The notes: generated by a model not told the origin, from the letters alone. Positions 8,255 to 16,654 are shown, numbered from the stretch's first letter. The stretch: 39,186 nt of DNA from Dehalococcoidia bacterium UBA2158 (GCA_002328185.1 DCWQ01000037.1:24033-63218), one strand, 5' to 3'. Translations and numbers: made by a program.

Positions 8255-9337
8255 ATGATTAACCAGGAACGCTTGGTCAATGCATTCTGCGAGCTGGTGA
8301 AGATCGATAGCCCGTCCGACGAAGAAGAGGACGTTGCTAGGCATCTGACTGAACGCCTGGAAACCTTGGGTTTCAGCGTTGCCAGAGACGCTCACGGCAA
8401 CCTCATAGCGTCTGAAGACGGCGACAACCCGCTGATGCTTTCGGCCCACATGGATACAGTGGAGCCGGGGCGCAGCATCAAGCCCCAGGTCGACGGCGAC
8501 ATTATCCGCTCCGACGGCACAACCGTCCTGGGCGGCGACTGCAAAGCCGGGGTGGCCGCCATCATGGAGGCTTTGGAGTCGGCTAAAGAAGACGACTCCC
8601 CCCGCCGCACCGTGCAGGTGGTCTTCACTCGAGGTGAGGAGATTGGACTCATCGGCGCGGCTAACCTGGACTATTCGATGATCAACTGCAAAGAGGCGGT
8701 GGTCTTCGACGGCAACGGCCCGGTCAACACCATCACCGGCTCCAGCCCCACCTACATGGCCTTCGACATCAAGGTGACGGGCCGGGGCGCCCACGCCGGG
8801 GTGGAACCGGAGAAGGGCATATCCGCCCTCCGCATCGCTAGCGAGATCATCAGCGACCTGCCCAACGGCCGGCTGGACGAGGAGTCCACCTTCAACGTTG
8901 GCCTGATCTCCGGGGGCACCGTGCGAAACGCCGTGCCGGTGGAGGTGAACTTCAGCGGAGAGTACCGTAGCCGTAACACCGAGACCGTGGCCCTGCTGGA
9001 GTTGCAGTTGGCCGAGGCGCTCGACAAGGCCAGGGCCAAGTACACGGAAGCTGTTATCCATCAAGAGCTGGAGATGCTCTTTCAGATGTACACTTTGGAC
9101 CCCAACGAGCCGGTGGTAAGGATGGTCACCGACATGTTGAAGAACATGAAGATGGCGCCGGACATCAAGCCCTCGGGCGGCGGTACCGACGCCAACCAGA
9201 TGCGTTTGAACGGCGTCGACTGCATCGTGGTCGGCATGGCCACCAACGAGATGCACACCGTCAACGAGTACGTGGTGATTCCTGACCTGATGGCCACCGC
9301 CCTCCTCTGCCAAAACATAATGAACCCCAACCAGTAG
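8255..9337 (+). CDS. M20-family metallopeptidase (PepT-like)
   Basis: A 360-residue di-zinc exopeptidase or amidohydrolase of the M20 family, closest in motif pattern to PepT-like proteins. Metal ligands are visible in order: His65 (SAHMDTV), bridging Asp95 (GGDCKAG), catalytic Glu128 followed by Glu129 (TRGEEIG), Asp152 (FDGNG) and His334 (NEMHTVNE). The inserted dimerisation domain is about 165-275 (from AFDIKVTGRGAHAG). The start is ATG 8255 behind AGAGGGAG. No signal peptide is visible, so it acts in the cytoplasm, probably on peptides or N-acyl amino acids. The intact metal site suggests an active enzyme. It is followed by the hairpin at 9357-9411 and the HpaI aldolase gene. Confidence 0.92.
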   Translation: MINQERLVNAFCELVKIDSPSDEEEDVARHLTERLETLGFSVARDAHGNLIASEDGDNPLMLSAHMDTVEPGRSIKPQVDGDIIRSDGTTVLGGDCKAGVAAIMEALESAKEDDSPRRTVQVVFTRGEEIGLIGAANLDYSMINCKEAVVFDGNGPVNTITGSSPTYMAFDIKVTGRGAHAGVEPEKGISALRIASEIISDLPNGRLDEESTFNVGLISGGTVRNAVPVEVNFSGEYRSRNTETVALLELQLAEALDKARAKYTEAVIHQELEMLFQMYTLDPNEPVVRMVTDMLKNMKMAPDIKPSGGGTDANQMRLNGVDCIVVGMATNEMHTVNEYVVIPDLMATALLCQNIMNPNQ

Positions 9338-9356
9338 ACCGGTCGGAACCCGAAAC

Positions 9357-9411
9357 TACGTAGGGGCACGGTATTGCCGTGCCCCTACTCATATAGCCGT
9401 GCCCCTACGTA
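9357..9411. repeat. Triple half-site hairpin (GTAGGGGCACGG / CCGTGCCCCTAC)
   Basis: The left arm at 9360-9371 pairs perfectly with 9377-9388 across a 5-base loop. A second copy of the right arm at 9397-9408 can pair with the same left arm, over 15 bases if extended (9357-9371 with 9397-9411). Two alternative stem-loops are thus possible just upstream of the aldolase ribosome binding site (AGGAG about 9415-9419). Similar GTAGGGGC palindromes are known as dispersed intergenic repeats in other bacteria. Confidence 0.8.
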
Positions 9412-9427
9412 TATAGGAGAAACAATC

Positions 9428-10210
9428 ATGAACGGAGCAGAACTTAAAGCAACTTTGAAGTCGGGTGGCCGCGTTTTTGGCACCATGATCTCCATTGCCC
9501 GGAACCCCAAGTGGATACCCATTCTCGACGGCGTGGGCCTGGACTACGTGGTCATCGACACCGAGCACAACTACCGTAGCCGCGGCGAGCTGGGCGACTT
9601 CTTGATCATGATGAACACCAGCGGCGTGGTACCGATCGTCCGCATACCCATCCCCGACGCCCACTACGTGACGATGGCCATGGACGCCGGTGCCCAGGGC
9701 ATTCTTGCCCCTTACTGCGAGACCGTGGAGCAGGTGAGACAGGTCGTGGCCGCCGCCAAGTGGCGTCCCCTCAAGGGCGAGGCCGTTGAAAGGGTGGTGA
9801 CAACGGGCGAACACGTCAGCGACGCCACCAAGGCCTACCTAGAAGACCGCAACAAGAACAGCATCGCCATCATCGGCATCGAGAGCGACGCTGCGGTGAA
9901 AAACCTGGATAAGATGCTTGAAGTTCCGGGCATAGACGGCATCTTCGTCGGCCCCAATGACATGAGCATTTCCCTGGGCATCCCCGACCAGTACGACCAG
10001 AAGGTTTACCAGGAGACGGTCAAGAAGGTCATCGATATGTCTGAGGCCAAAGGCATCGCCACCCTGGTCCACCAGCAGACCCCCGACCTGTCCACCTACT
10101 GGATATCCCAAGGAGCTCGCTTCATCCTACACGGCACCGACCGCCGAGCGCTACAAGAAGGTTTCAAAGCTGACTTTGGAGCCCTAAGAGACTTCGCGAA
10201 GAATAATTAG
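9428..10210 (+). CDS. HpcH/HpaI-family class II aldolase
   Basis: A 260-residue metal-dependent pyruvate aldolase of the HpaI type, which cleaves 2-keto-4-hydroxy acids to pyruvate plus an aldehyde. Landmarks follow the family: IDTEH at 43-47 (His47 catalytic region), Arg72 in PIVRIP, metal ligands Glu152 (IGIES) and Asp178 (GPNDMS), and AQGILAPYCETVEQV near residue 90. The start is ATG 9428 after TATAGGAGA. The frame extends 18 codons upstream, but only through the hairpin repeat, so the shorter form is right. It may finish a meta-cleavage-type route starting from the Rieske oxygenase, but the genes are not adjacent. Confidence 0.92.
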   Translation: MNGAELKATLKSGGRVFGTMISIARNPKWIPILDGVGLDYVVIDTEHNYRSRGELGDFLIMMNTSGVVPIVRIPIPDAHYVTMAMDAGAQGILAPYCETVEQVRQVVAAAKWRPLKGEAVERVVTTGEHVSDATKAYLEDRNKNSIAIIGIESDAAVKNLDKMLEVPGIDGIFVGPNDMSISLGIPDQYDQKVYQETVKKVIDMSEAKGIATLVHQQTPDLSTYWISQGARFILHGTDRRALQEGFKADFGALRDFAKNN

Positions 10211-10222
10211 ACCACCCGCCAC

Positions 10223-10324
10223 CGTCATTCCTGCGAAAGCTGGAATCTAGTCCTACCATTCTTCTGATGCACCGGCTGACCTGCGCAGAAAATACATGGA
10301 TACGGGCCTACGCTGGAATGACGG
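10223..10324. repeat. MITE-like palindromic element, copy 1 (102 bp)
   Basis: This element begins CGTCATTCCTGCGAAAGC and ends CCTACGCTGGAATGACGG, so its ends form imperfect terminal inverted repeats of about 20-27 bases. It is exactly the same length (102 bp) as the copy at 12090-12191 and shares interior blocks (for example ACATGGAT near the right arm). It has no coding capacity. It sits between the HpaI and acyl-CoA synthetase genes. Confidence 0.8.
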
Positions 10325-10379
10325 AAGAGGGTGGGGGCGTTGACCGTTACAAAATCCATCTGGACTTGAAGGTTTGGTG

Positions 10380-12002
10380 ATGACAAATACGAGTATCTCC
10401 TTTCAGAACCTTGACCCGGCCTCGTTCTTGGAGAGGACCGCGATGGTCTATCCGGATAAACCTGCGGTGGTCTATAACGGCAAGACTCTGTCATATGCCG
10501 AGTACCACGAACGGTCCAGACGGCTAGCTGCGGCGTTGCAAAAGGCGGGCGTGTCCAAAGGAGATAGGGTGGCATTCTTATGCCCCAACGTGCCAGCCAT
10601 GCTGGAGGGTTATTTCGGGCCGTTGGGCATCGGCGCCGTCTTGGTGGCACTCAACACCAGGCTTTCGTCGAAAGAGATCGCCTACGTCCTGCACCATTCG
10701 GGCTCCAAGGTCTTGGTCTTCGACTCTGAGTTTGCGCCCACGGTCAAGTCCTTCATTGATGAAACCCCGGGCGTAAAGACATTCGTCCAGGTGTTGGACA
10801 CCCACCCCCAAGACCCTGCCATTCCCGGTCCGGACTACGAGTCTTTCATCGCACAGGTAGACCCGATCGCCGTTTTGAGTGGCTCAGATTCAGAACTCGA
10901 TACCATAGCCATCAATTACACGTCCGGCACCACCGGGTTTCCGAAAGGAGTTGAGTACACCGCCAGAGGCGCTTATCTGAACGCCATCGGAGAGGTGCTG
11001 GAGATCGGGCTCAACTGGGAGAGTTCGTACCTGTGGACACTCCCAATGTTCCATGCCAGCGGCTGGTGCTACCCCTGGGCGGTTACCGCTGTGGGCGGCG
11101 CTCACGTCTGCCTGCGCCGCGTAGATCCGGACGAGGTCTATCAGTTGATCAGGGAGCGGGGGATAACCCATATGTGCGCCGCCCCGACGGTCCTCACCGC
11201 CATGTATTCTTCGCCGGCGGCGGAGGGGCAGGACCTAAGCGGCCTGAATATCATGACTGCCGGAGCGCCTCCGGCCCCGCAGGTGATCAGGACCATCGAG
11301 CAGATGGGCGCCCGTATCCACCACGTTTACGGACTGACCGAGACTTATGGCCCCCACACGATATGCGCGCCCCAACCCTCTTGGAGCGACCTTTCTCCCG
11401 ACGACCGCGCTCAGACCAAAGCCAGACAAGGTGTGCCTTACATCATCAACGGCACGGAGCTTCGGGTGGTCGATGAGGGGATGACCGACGTGATCCGGGA
11501 CGGCGAAACCATGGGTGAAGTCGTCATGAGGGGCAACAATGTGATGGCCAGGTATCACAATGACGAAGAGGCCACGGAGACGGCTTTCAAAGGCGGATGG
11601 TTCCATTCCGGAGACCTCGGCGTTTGGCATCCCGACGGTTATATCGAGCTCCGGGACCGGGCCAAGGACATAATCATTTCCGGAGGAGAGAATATCTCAA
11701 CTCAGGAAGTGGAGAAGGTAATCATGGACCATCCAGCCGTATTGGAAGTGTCGGTGGTCGGAGTTCCGGATGACAGATGGGGAGAGGTACCCAAGGCGTT
11801 CGTAGTGGTCCGCGAAGGACAGGAAGTAACGGCCGAAAGCATAATCACCTTCACCCAAGAACGAATCGCCCGGTTCAAAGCTCCCAAACACGTCGAGTTC
11901 GGTGAACTCCCGAAGACCTCCACCGGCAAGATTCAGAAATACGTCCTTCGGGAGAAAGAATGGGCGGGTCATGAATCACGGATCCAGGGGTCTCAGGTAT
12001 AG
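10380..12002 (+). CDS. AMP-dependent acyl-CoA synthetase (ANL superfamily)
   Basis: A 540-residue fatty-acid or aromatic-acid CoA ligase, converting a carboxylic acid plus ATP and CoA to acyl-CoA via an acyl-adenylate. The signature P-loop TSGTTGFPKG is at 181-190, the A5 motif YGLTETYGP is at 317-325, the hinge/A8 region carries GGENIS around 437, and the C-terminal catalytic lysine is in KTSTGKIQK near 525. The start is ATG 10380 after GAAGG; in-frame TTG and GTG codons lie immediately upstream. The active site of medium/long-chain types has FHASGW (about 224-229), as here. It probably supplies acyl-CoA to the thiolase/CoA-transferase operon that converges on it. The substrate is unknown. 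Confidence 0.95.
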   Translation: MTNTSISFQNLDPASFLERTAMVYPDKPAVVYNGKTLSYAEYHERSRRLAAALQKAGVSKGDRVAFLCPNVPAMLEGYFGPLGIGAVLVALNTRLSSKEIAYVLHHSGSKVLVFDSEFAPTVKSFIDETPGVKTFVQVLDTHPQDPAIPGPDYESFIAQVDPIAVLSGSDSELDTIAINYTSGTTGFPKGVEYTARGAYLNAIGEVLEIGLNWESSYLWTLPMFHASGWCYPWAVTAVGGAHVCLRRVDPDEVYQLIRERGITHMCAAPTVLTAMYSSPAAEGQDLSGLNIMTAGAPPAPQVIRTIEQMGARIHHVYGLTETYGPHTICAPQPSWSDLSPDDRAQTKARQGVPYIINGTELRVVDEGMTDVIRDGETMGEVVMRGNNVMARYHNDEEATETAFKGGWFHSGDLGVWHPDGYIELRDRAKDIIISGGENISTQEVEKVIMDHPAVLEVSVVGVPDDRWGEVPKAFVVVREGQEVTAESIITFTQERIARFKAPKHVEFGELPKTSTGKIQKYVLREKEWAGHESRIQGSQV

Positions 12003-12089
12003 CGCCGAAGACGCCTGGACTCGGCATTTAGAAGCAGATTCGTTCCAGTTCTAACCGAAGTGACGGGAGTTACTCCCTCCCTCTATCTT

Positions 12090-12191
12090 CGTCATTACTG
12101 CGAAAGCAGGAATCCACGCATACCGATCTTCGAGAGTGCGAGCGGTTTGGCAAATAAAGTACATGGATTCCGGCCTACGCCGGAATGACGG
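12090..12191. repeat. MITE-like palindromic element, copy 2 (102 bp)
   Basis: The ends are CGTCATTACTGCGAAAGCAG and GGCCTACGCCGGAATGACGG, giving terminal inverted repeats with a few mismatches. It has the same length and the same general interior as the copy at 10223-10324. It is followed after 7 bases by the C/G-rich hairpin at 12199-12236. Confidence 0.82.
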
Positions 12192-12198
12192 GGGTTGT

Positions 12199-12236
12199 CC
12201 CCTCCCCCGTGAGAGGGGGAGGGTTAGGGTGGGGCA
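12199..12236. repeat. C/G-rich hairpin repeat adjoining the 102-bp element
   Basis: CCCTCCCCC at 12200-12208 pairs with GGGGGAGGG at 12215-12223 over a 6-base loop and is followed by GTTAGGGTGGGG. The reverse complement of this block recurs at 32131-32163, again 7 bases from a palindromic element. Confidence 0.75.
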
Positions 12237-12524
12237 AGCACTCGCGCAAGTCAACGTACTAGCGCCAGACGTGACTTGGCCGTTGAAGCATTACTCGCTG
12301 CGAAAATTGAATTGGACTACCTTGAACAGATAGAACAGGAGCAATGGAGAAGACGGAGCAATGGTTACGTTGCCTCCTGCCTTAATCTTGGTGATCCCGT
12401 TGCATGGTGGGAGGGGAGTTCTGAGTACGCAACTATTTGCCCTAAATGGAAACAAGTGAGGTTTGAAGCGGCCTCAGAACATTGAGCTGGTTTGAATCCA
12501 TCGAGATTCCTGGAAAGTTAGTTG

Positions 12525-13022
12525 CTAGGCGGTCGGACTCCAATCGGACGGCACGAACAAAGGTAACACCACGTTGGGCTCATCGATGGTTGGCATGAAT
12601 GTAACCTGCACCGGCATGTCGACGTAGATGTCCTCGGGCGCAATATTCAGTACGTTGCTGCAAACGCGAAGACCCTCCTGTTCCTCCAACTCAATTAGGG
12701 AGATGTTATAGGGGACCTGTTCCCTTTCCCTAATGGCGGGATGAACTGGATTTCTGACTACGACGAACGAGTAAACGACCCCTCTTCCACTAACTTTGCT
12801 CCATTTGTATTCTAGGGAATGGCAGGAGGGGCACATGGGCGTCGGCAGGTGCCGGAACGTATTACATCCGCAGCATTTCTGGATTCGGAGCTCGCGGTTG
12901 TGTGAGCCCTCCCAGAATCCACGTTCGTAGTCTGGGAGCCGTTCCAAGTCCGGGAGGGGTATCCCTTCCAGTGGACCTGTCATCGGACGAGACTTGATGT
13001 TCTGGTCTTGATGCTGCGTCAT
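12525..13022 (-). CDS. DUF35 OB-fold/Zn-ribbon acyl-CoA-associated protein
   Basis: A 165-residue member of the DUF35 (ChsH2/YgdD-like) family. It has an N-terminal helix, a rubredoxin-like zinc ribbon with Cys50-x2-Cys53 and Cys64-x2-Cys67 (KCCGCNTF / CPSCHS), and a C-terminal OB fold (about 75-160, GRGVVYSFVVV onward). DUF35 proteins bind acyl-CoA and partner with thiolase-fold enzymes, for example in the steroid side-chain aldolase Ltp2-ChsH2. It is the last gene of the operon and begins 4 bases after the thiolase-like stop, which fits a physical complex with that protein. The start is ATG 13022. The partnership is inferred from gene pairing. Confidence 0.9.
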   Translation of the reverse strand: MTQHQDQNIKSRPMTGPLEGIPLPDLERLPDYERGFWEGSHNRELRIQKCCGCNTFRHLPTPMCPSCHSLEYKWSKVSGRGVVYSFVVVRNPVHPAIREREQVPYNISLIELEEQEGLRVCSNVLNIAPEDIYVDMPVQVTFMPTIDEPNVVLPLFVPSDWSPTA

Positions 13023-13026
13023 GAAT

Positions 13027-14217
13027 TTATCCCCTGCGAATGATTACGGCGGCGCTCAGTTGGGCAACGCTGCTGCATGAAAGCACTCTATCGATTGTCT
13101 TGTTGGGCGGCTGAGCGGTGGAGGCGCCCCGGATTAGCCGCACCGCTTCCTGGGTATGGGTGAGCCCATGGATGTAGGCCTCGGAGTGGTTGCCGCCATG
13201 GGTATTGATGGGCAGCGTCCCATCGAACCTTATGTTTTGACCCCCCTCCACGAAATCCTTGGCCTCACCGAAGGGTACGAAGCCATAGGCCTCCAGGTTA
13301 AGCAGACAGAATGGAGTGAAGTGGTCGTAGAACATCAAGGCGTCGATGTCGGAAGGCCCAAGCCTTGCTCTGGCCCAAAGGTCTCGGGCTGTATTCGTTG
13401 ATTCTGCCACGGAAATGTCGGGCCGATAGATAACGCCCTCGTTCTGGGGACCCGAGCCCTGGGCGGCCGCCTCCACCAGAGTCAGGGTCTCGGCGTACCG
13501 GAGGTCTCGGGCCCGGTCTGGCGTAGTCATGACTATGGCGACGGCGCCGTCGTTTTCTTGGCAGATGTCCAGCAGATGTAGCGGGTCGACCACCATGCGA
13601 GAGTTCTGGTGGTCATCCAGGGTGATTGGATCCCTGCGAAGGGCCCGGGGATTGCGGGAGGCATGCTCACGCAACGTCACGGCCACCCAACCGAAATGCT
13701 CGCTCGTGGCCCCGTACATGTGCATATAGCGACGAACAAACATGCTGAACTGGTGCACGGGGGCCATGCTACCAAAGGGCGCGGCAAAGGTTTGCTGGCC
13801 GCCTGCGATCCGCTGGGGGTTTCTGGCCTGGCCCAGCCTCATCTGGGAGCGGAGATTGGCAGCCCGGAAGCACACGACGTAGTTGCAATAACCGGCGGCT
13901 ATAGCTGCAGCGGCGTGGCCCACCACCGCGTTGCCGGCCCCGCCACCGTAGGAGACAGACTCCCAATGACGTAGGTTCTCGATTCCCAGCGATTGAATCA
14001 GCATCGTCTCCTGGTTGTTGTCCATCTCATAACGGACCAGGCCGTCGATCTGATGGGGAGAGATACCGGCGTCATCGCAGGCTGCCTTGATCGCCTCGCT
14101 TGCGAGTTGAAGCTCGCTGCGCCCGGAGTCGAAGGAGAACTCAGTCTCGCCAATTCCAACGATGGAGGCCTTGTCCCTGATTCCGTTGATGTCCGCGGAG
14201 GTTGTCGTCACTGCCAT
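13027..14217 (-). CDS. Thiolase-like (lipid-transfer/Ltp2-type) protein lacking the nucleophile Cys
   Basis: A 396-residue thiolase-fold protein of the SCP-x/Ltp2 branch. The position where true thiolases carry the acyl-accepting Cys (ENACATG) reads VSYGGGAGNAVVGHA here, with Gly/Ala instead. Conserved features remain: YDHFTPFCLLNLEAYGF (around 305-321, with Tyr residues that could serve as acid/base), NTHGGNHSEAYIHGL with the thiolase His, and a Gly-rich C-terminus. Ltp2-type proteins act as retro-aldolases with a DUF35 partner rather than as thiolases. It lies between the CaiB fusion (7-base gap) and DUF35 (4-base gap), so the three are surely one operon. The aldolase role is inference from family and neighbour. 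Confidence 0.88.
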   Translation of the reverse strand: MAVTTTSADINGIRDKASIVGIGETEFSFDSGRSELQLASEAIKAACDDAGISPHQIDGLVRYEMDNNQETMLIQSLGIENLRHWESVSYGGGAGNAVVGHAAAAIAAGYCNYVVCFRAANLRSQMRLGQARNPQRIAGGQQTFAAPFGSMAPVHQFSMFVRRYMHMYGATSEHFGWVAVTLREHASRNPRALRRDPITLDDHQNSRMVVDPLHLLDICQENDGAVAIVMTTPDRARDLRYAETLTLVEAAAQGSGPQNEGVIYRPDISVAESTNTARDLWARARLGPSDIDALMFYDHFTPFCLLNLEAYGFVPFGEAKDFVEGGQNIRFDGTLPINTHGGNHSEAYIHGLTHTQEAVRLIRGASTAQPPNKTIDRVLSCSSVAQLSAAVIIRRG

Positions 14218-14224
14218 CTACTCC

Positions 14225-16654
14225 CTAAGCTTCTTCCCAATCCACGATTCCCCGGTGTTTGTAATCCTGGATCTGGTCATCGGTGTAACCCAGCTCCTTC
14301 AGCACTGGCCGGGTGTGTTCACCTCTGAGGGGTGCGGGGCCAGCCTTGCCTTCGGTTGCCGAGAACCCAACCACCGGCGCATAGCGCCAGAACTCGCCGT
14401 GGCGAGTGGCCTCCACCTGTTGCAGGAAGCCATTTTCTCGGACATGGCGGTCTTCGTTGAAAAAATGATACATTCCTCTGTCCTCGGCCTTGACGCAGGC
14501 GACATCTGCATCGGTTAGCAACTTCTCCCACTTCAAGGGCTCGCTGGCTAGAAACACCCTGGTCAACTCTTCGATTAGGGCGTCGTCGTGCTTCTCTCGT
14601 GCCGTCCGAGTCGAGAATCGAGTGTCCTCTATGAGGTCCGGCCGACCGATGGCCATGCACAAAGCCTGCCATTCCTCTTCGAAAGGGCAGGCGAGAAAAA
14701 CCCAGCCACCTTTTGCGCGGTACAGCCGGTACAGAGCGTCAAGGCCATACCCGTCTCGGTCCGGCAGGCGCCGGGAGTCCTTGCCTTGGTGCCAGTAAAA
14801 GTCATCGGCATTTGCGTAGGCGTTGGCAGCAATCATGGTAGATTCGACATATTGGGCTCTTCCGGTACGCTCCCGGGCGTAGAGTCCCAGTACCAGTCCA
14901 ACAGAGTTGACCATTGCGGTAGTGTGATCGGCGGTGCCGTCATTTGCGCGCTTGAGCTGCGTGGAAACCGCGATGATCTCATCGATAGTCATCGGCTGCT
15001 CCTGGGGAGGGAATGAATCGCGTCCCATCTGGGCCACGCCACCGCCCGAAACCGCTCCGGCGATGGGAGCCATGGAGGGCCGGTGAGAATACGGGCCAGT
15101 GGAACCGTAGCCTCCGGCATAGAGGTAGATCAAATTTGGATTGATCTTGGATAGTTGCTCGTAGCCTATGCCTGTGCGCTCAGGGGCTCCTGGCCGCATG
15201 CTGTGAAGCAGCAGGTCGGCTTTGGCCGCTAGCTTGTGCATTATTTCCTGGCCTTCCGAGGTCTTCAGGTTTAGGCATACTCCCTCGGATCCAGCCATGG
15301 TGCGTTGAACGGAAATTCCCTGGAGACCCTGCCTCCCCCAATCACCGTCCAAGGCCTCTATGCGAATCACCCGAACGCCCAACTCAGCCATCAGGGCACA
15401 ACCCAGCGGACCGTTAATCACGGTCCCCAAGTCCAATAGGGTGATACCCTCTAGAGCGATTTTTGGCATAGGGTTGTGGGTGCCTTTGGCAGCCGGTTTG
15501 GTGACTATGTCGAGGCGGGCCAGGACTTCATCGGTGTGCTGGCCGGGTTCAGGAGCCGAGCCCTTGGCGCTGCCCGGGGTCTCTGCCATGATTACCATTG
15601 GACCGAGCTGGCGCATTTCGCCTACCCCAGAGTGATGCACGCTGCCTACGTGGCCATTGTGCAAAATTTGAGGATGGTCCAACGCAGTTTCCGAGGTCAT
15701 GTACGGTTCGGCCGCCACATCGGACGCCTCCTCCAGAAACAGGTCCATCCAGTCGTCTAGGGTCTTTTCCTGAATCTTTTCCAGCATTATCCTTTCCAGT
15801 GATGCCACGTGATCCTCGGCCAAAAATGGAGCAGTCTTGTAACGCGGGTCGTCGTAAAGAAAGTCCAACTCCAAAGAATGCATCATGGAACGAAATAGAC
15901 GTTCTACGATGTTCCCCAATTGGATCCAGCGCCCATCGCTCGTGCGTGCGGGCAGGTAACCCGTGGGGTTGGGACGCCCAATGCCTACCCTAGGGTCCGG
16001 TGGGTGGGTCTCCGGGTCCTTTGCGATCATCTGGCCATGAATCCAGGAAATGTGGTCGTATGTAGTGATGGTCTTGAGCATGCTGGTTTCAACCATCTGC
16101 CCTCGTCCGGTTTTCTCCCGCAGGTACAGGGCGGCGGTGATACCCCGGATGAGGGCCGTCGCCGCCGAGTGGCAAACACCCTTTACCACCACGTAATTGG
16201 GTCCCTCCCTTGTGTTTTGCCCCGCAAACATCATCATCCTACCGGTCTTGGCGGCTACCACCGCGTCATACCCTTTGTAGTTAGCATAGGGACCCTGAGC
16301 CCCAAAACCCGTCAGCGACGCGTAAACCAATTCCGGATGATTGGCGCCTAGATTTGCGTAGTCGATACCCAGCCGCCGAGTCACACCGGGACGAAAACTC
16401 TCGATCACTACATCCGAGAGCCGCGCCAGCTTGTGTGCCTTCTCCCGGCCTCGCGGGGTCTTTAGGTCGAGAATTATGCTTTTTTTGCCCCGGTTCCACT
16501 GGATGGCGCCGGGCGATCTCCTGAATTTTTCGTCAGACGGGGCCTCCACCTTGATCACTTCGGCGCCGAAGTCCGACATCACCATGGTGGCGATGCCTCC
16601 GGGCATTCCTCTTGTGAAGTCAAGAACCGTGATTCCATCGAAGACTTGCGCCAT
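14225..16654 (-). CDS. Fused double CaiB/BaiF family III CoA-transferase
   Basis: An 809-residue protein with two complete CaiB/BaiF (formyl-CoA transferase-like) domains in tandem, residues 1-400 and about 406-809. Both begin alike (VFDGITVLDF; ALEGITLLDLG) and contain the GFGAQGPY / GYGSTGPY turn. In the first domain the catalytic aspartate is present (KGYDAVVAAKTG, Asp130). At the aligned position of the second domain (SHRPSMAPIAGAVSG) there is Ala529, so this half has lost the residue that forms the acyl-aspartyl anhydride. The start is ATG 16654 preceded by GGGAGGG; the frame extends 15 codons further without a better site. The reaction would be CoA transfer from an acyl-CoA donor to a carboxylic acid. 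It is first in the operon with thiolase-like and DUF35. Confidence 0.93.
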   Translation of the reverse strand: MAQVFDGITVLDFTRGMPGGIATMVMSDFGAEVIKVEAPSDEKFRRSPGAIQWNRGKKSIILDLKTPRGREKAHKLARLSDVVIESFRPGVTRRLGIDYANLGANHPELVYASLTGFGAQGPYANYKGYDAVVAAKTGRMMMFAGQNTREGPNYVVVKGVCHSAATALIRGITAALYLREKTGRGQMVETSMLKTITTYDHISWIHGQMIAKDPETHPPDPRVGIGRPNPTGYLPARTSDGRWIQLGNIVERLFRSMMHSLELDFLYDDPRYKTAPFLAEDHVASLERIMLEKIQEKTLDDWMDLFLEEASDVAAEPYMTSETALDHPQILHNGHVGSVHHSGVGEMRQLGPMVIMAETPGSAKGSAPEPGQHTDEVLARLDIVTKPAAKGTHNPMPKIALEGITLLDLGTVINGPLGCALMAELGVRVIRIEALDGDWGRQGLQGISVQRTMAGSEGVCLNLKTSEGQEIMHKLAAKADLLLHSMRPGAPERTGIGYEQLSKINPNLIYLYAGGYGSTGPYSHRPSMAPIAGAVSGGGVAQMGRDSFPPQEQPMTIDEIIAVSTQLKRANDGTADHTTAMVNSVGLVLGLYARERTGRAQYVESTMIAANAYANADDFYWHQGKDSRRLPDRDGYGLDALYRLYRAKGGWVFLACPFEEEWQALCMAIGRPDLIEDTRFSTRTAREKHDDALIEELTRVFLASEPLKWEKLLTDADVACVKAEDRGMYHFFNEDRHVRENGFLQQVEATRHGEFWRYAPVVGFSATEGKAGPAPLRGEHTRPVLKELGYTDDQIQDYKHRGIVDWEEA

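Larger units (their letters stand above)
12003..12524. other. Gene-poor convergent intergenic region with repeats
   Basis: These roughly 520 bases contain the composite repeat at 12090-12236 and little else. Small plus-strand open frames at 12136-12333 and 12276-12485 have no recognisable domain and no good ribosome binding site. The first runs through the repeat. No terminator with a clear T-tract was found for either convergent gene. Confidence 0.55.

Noticed and set aside
12136..12333. Small plus-strand open frame
   Set aside because: It lies within the composite repeat and encodes no recognisable protein.
12276..12485. Plus-strand open frame of 69 codons
   Set aside because: No clear ribosome binding site and no known family; the position in a repeat-rich convergent gap makes it doubtful.
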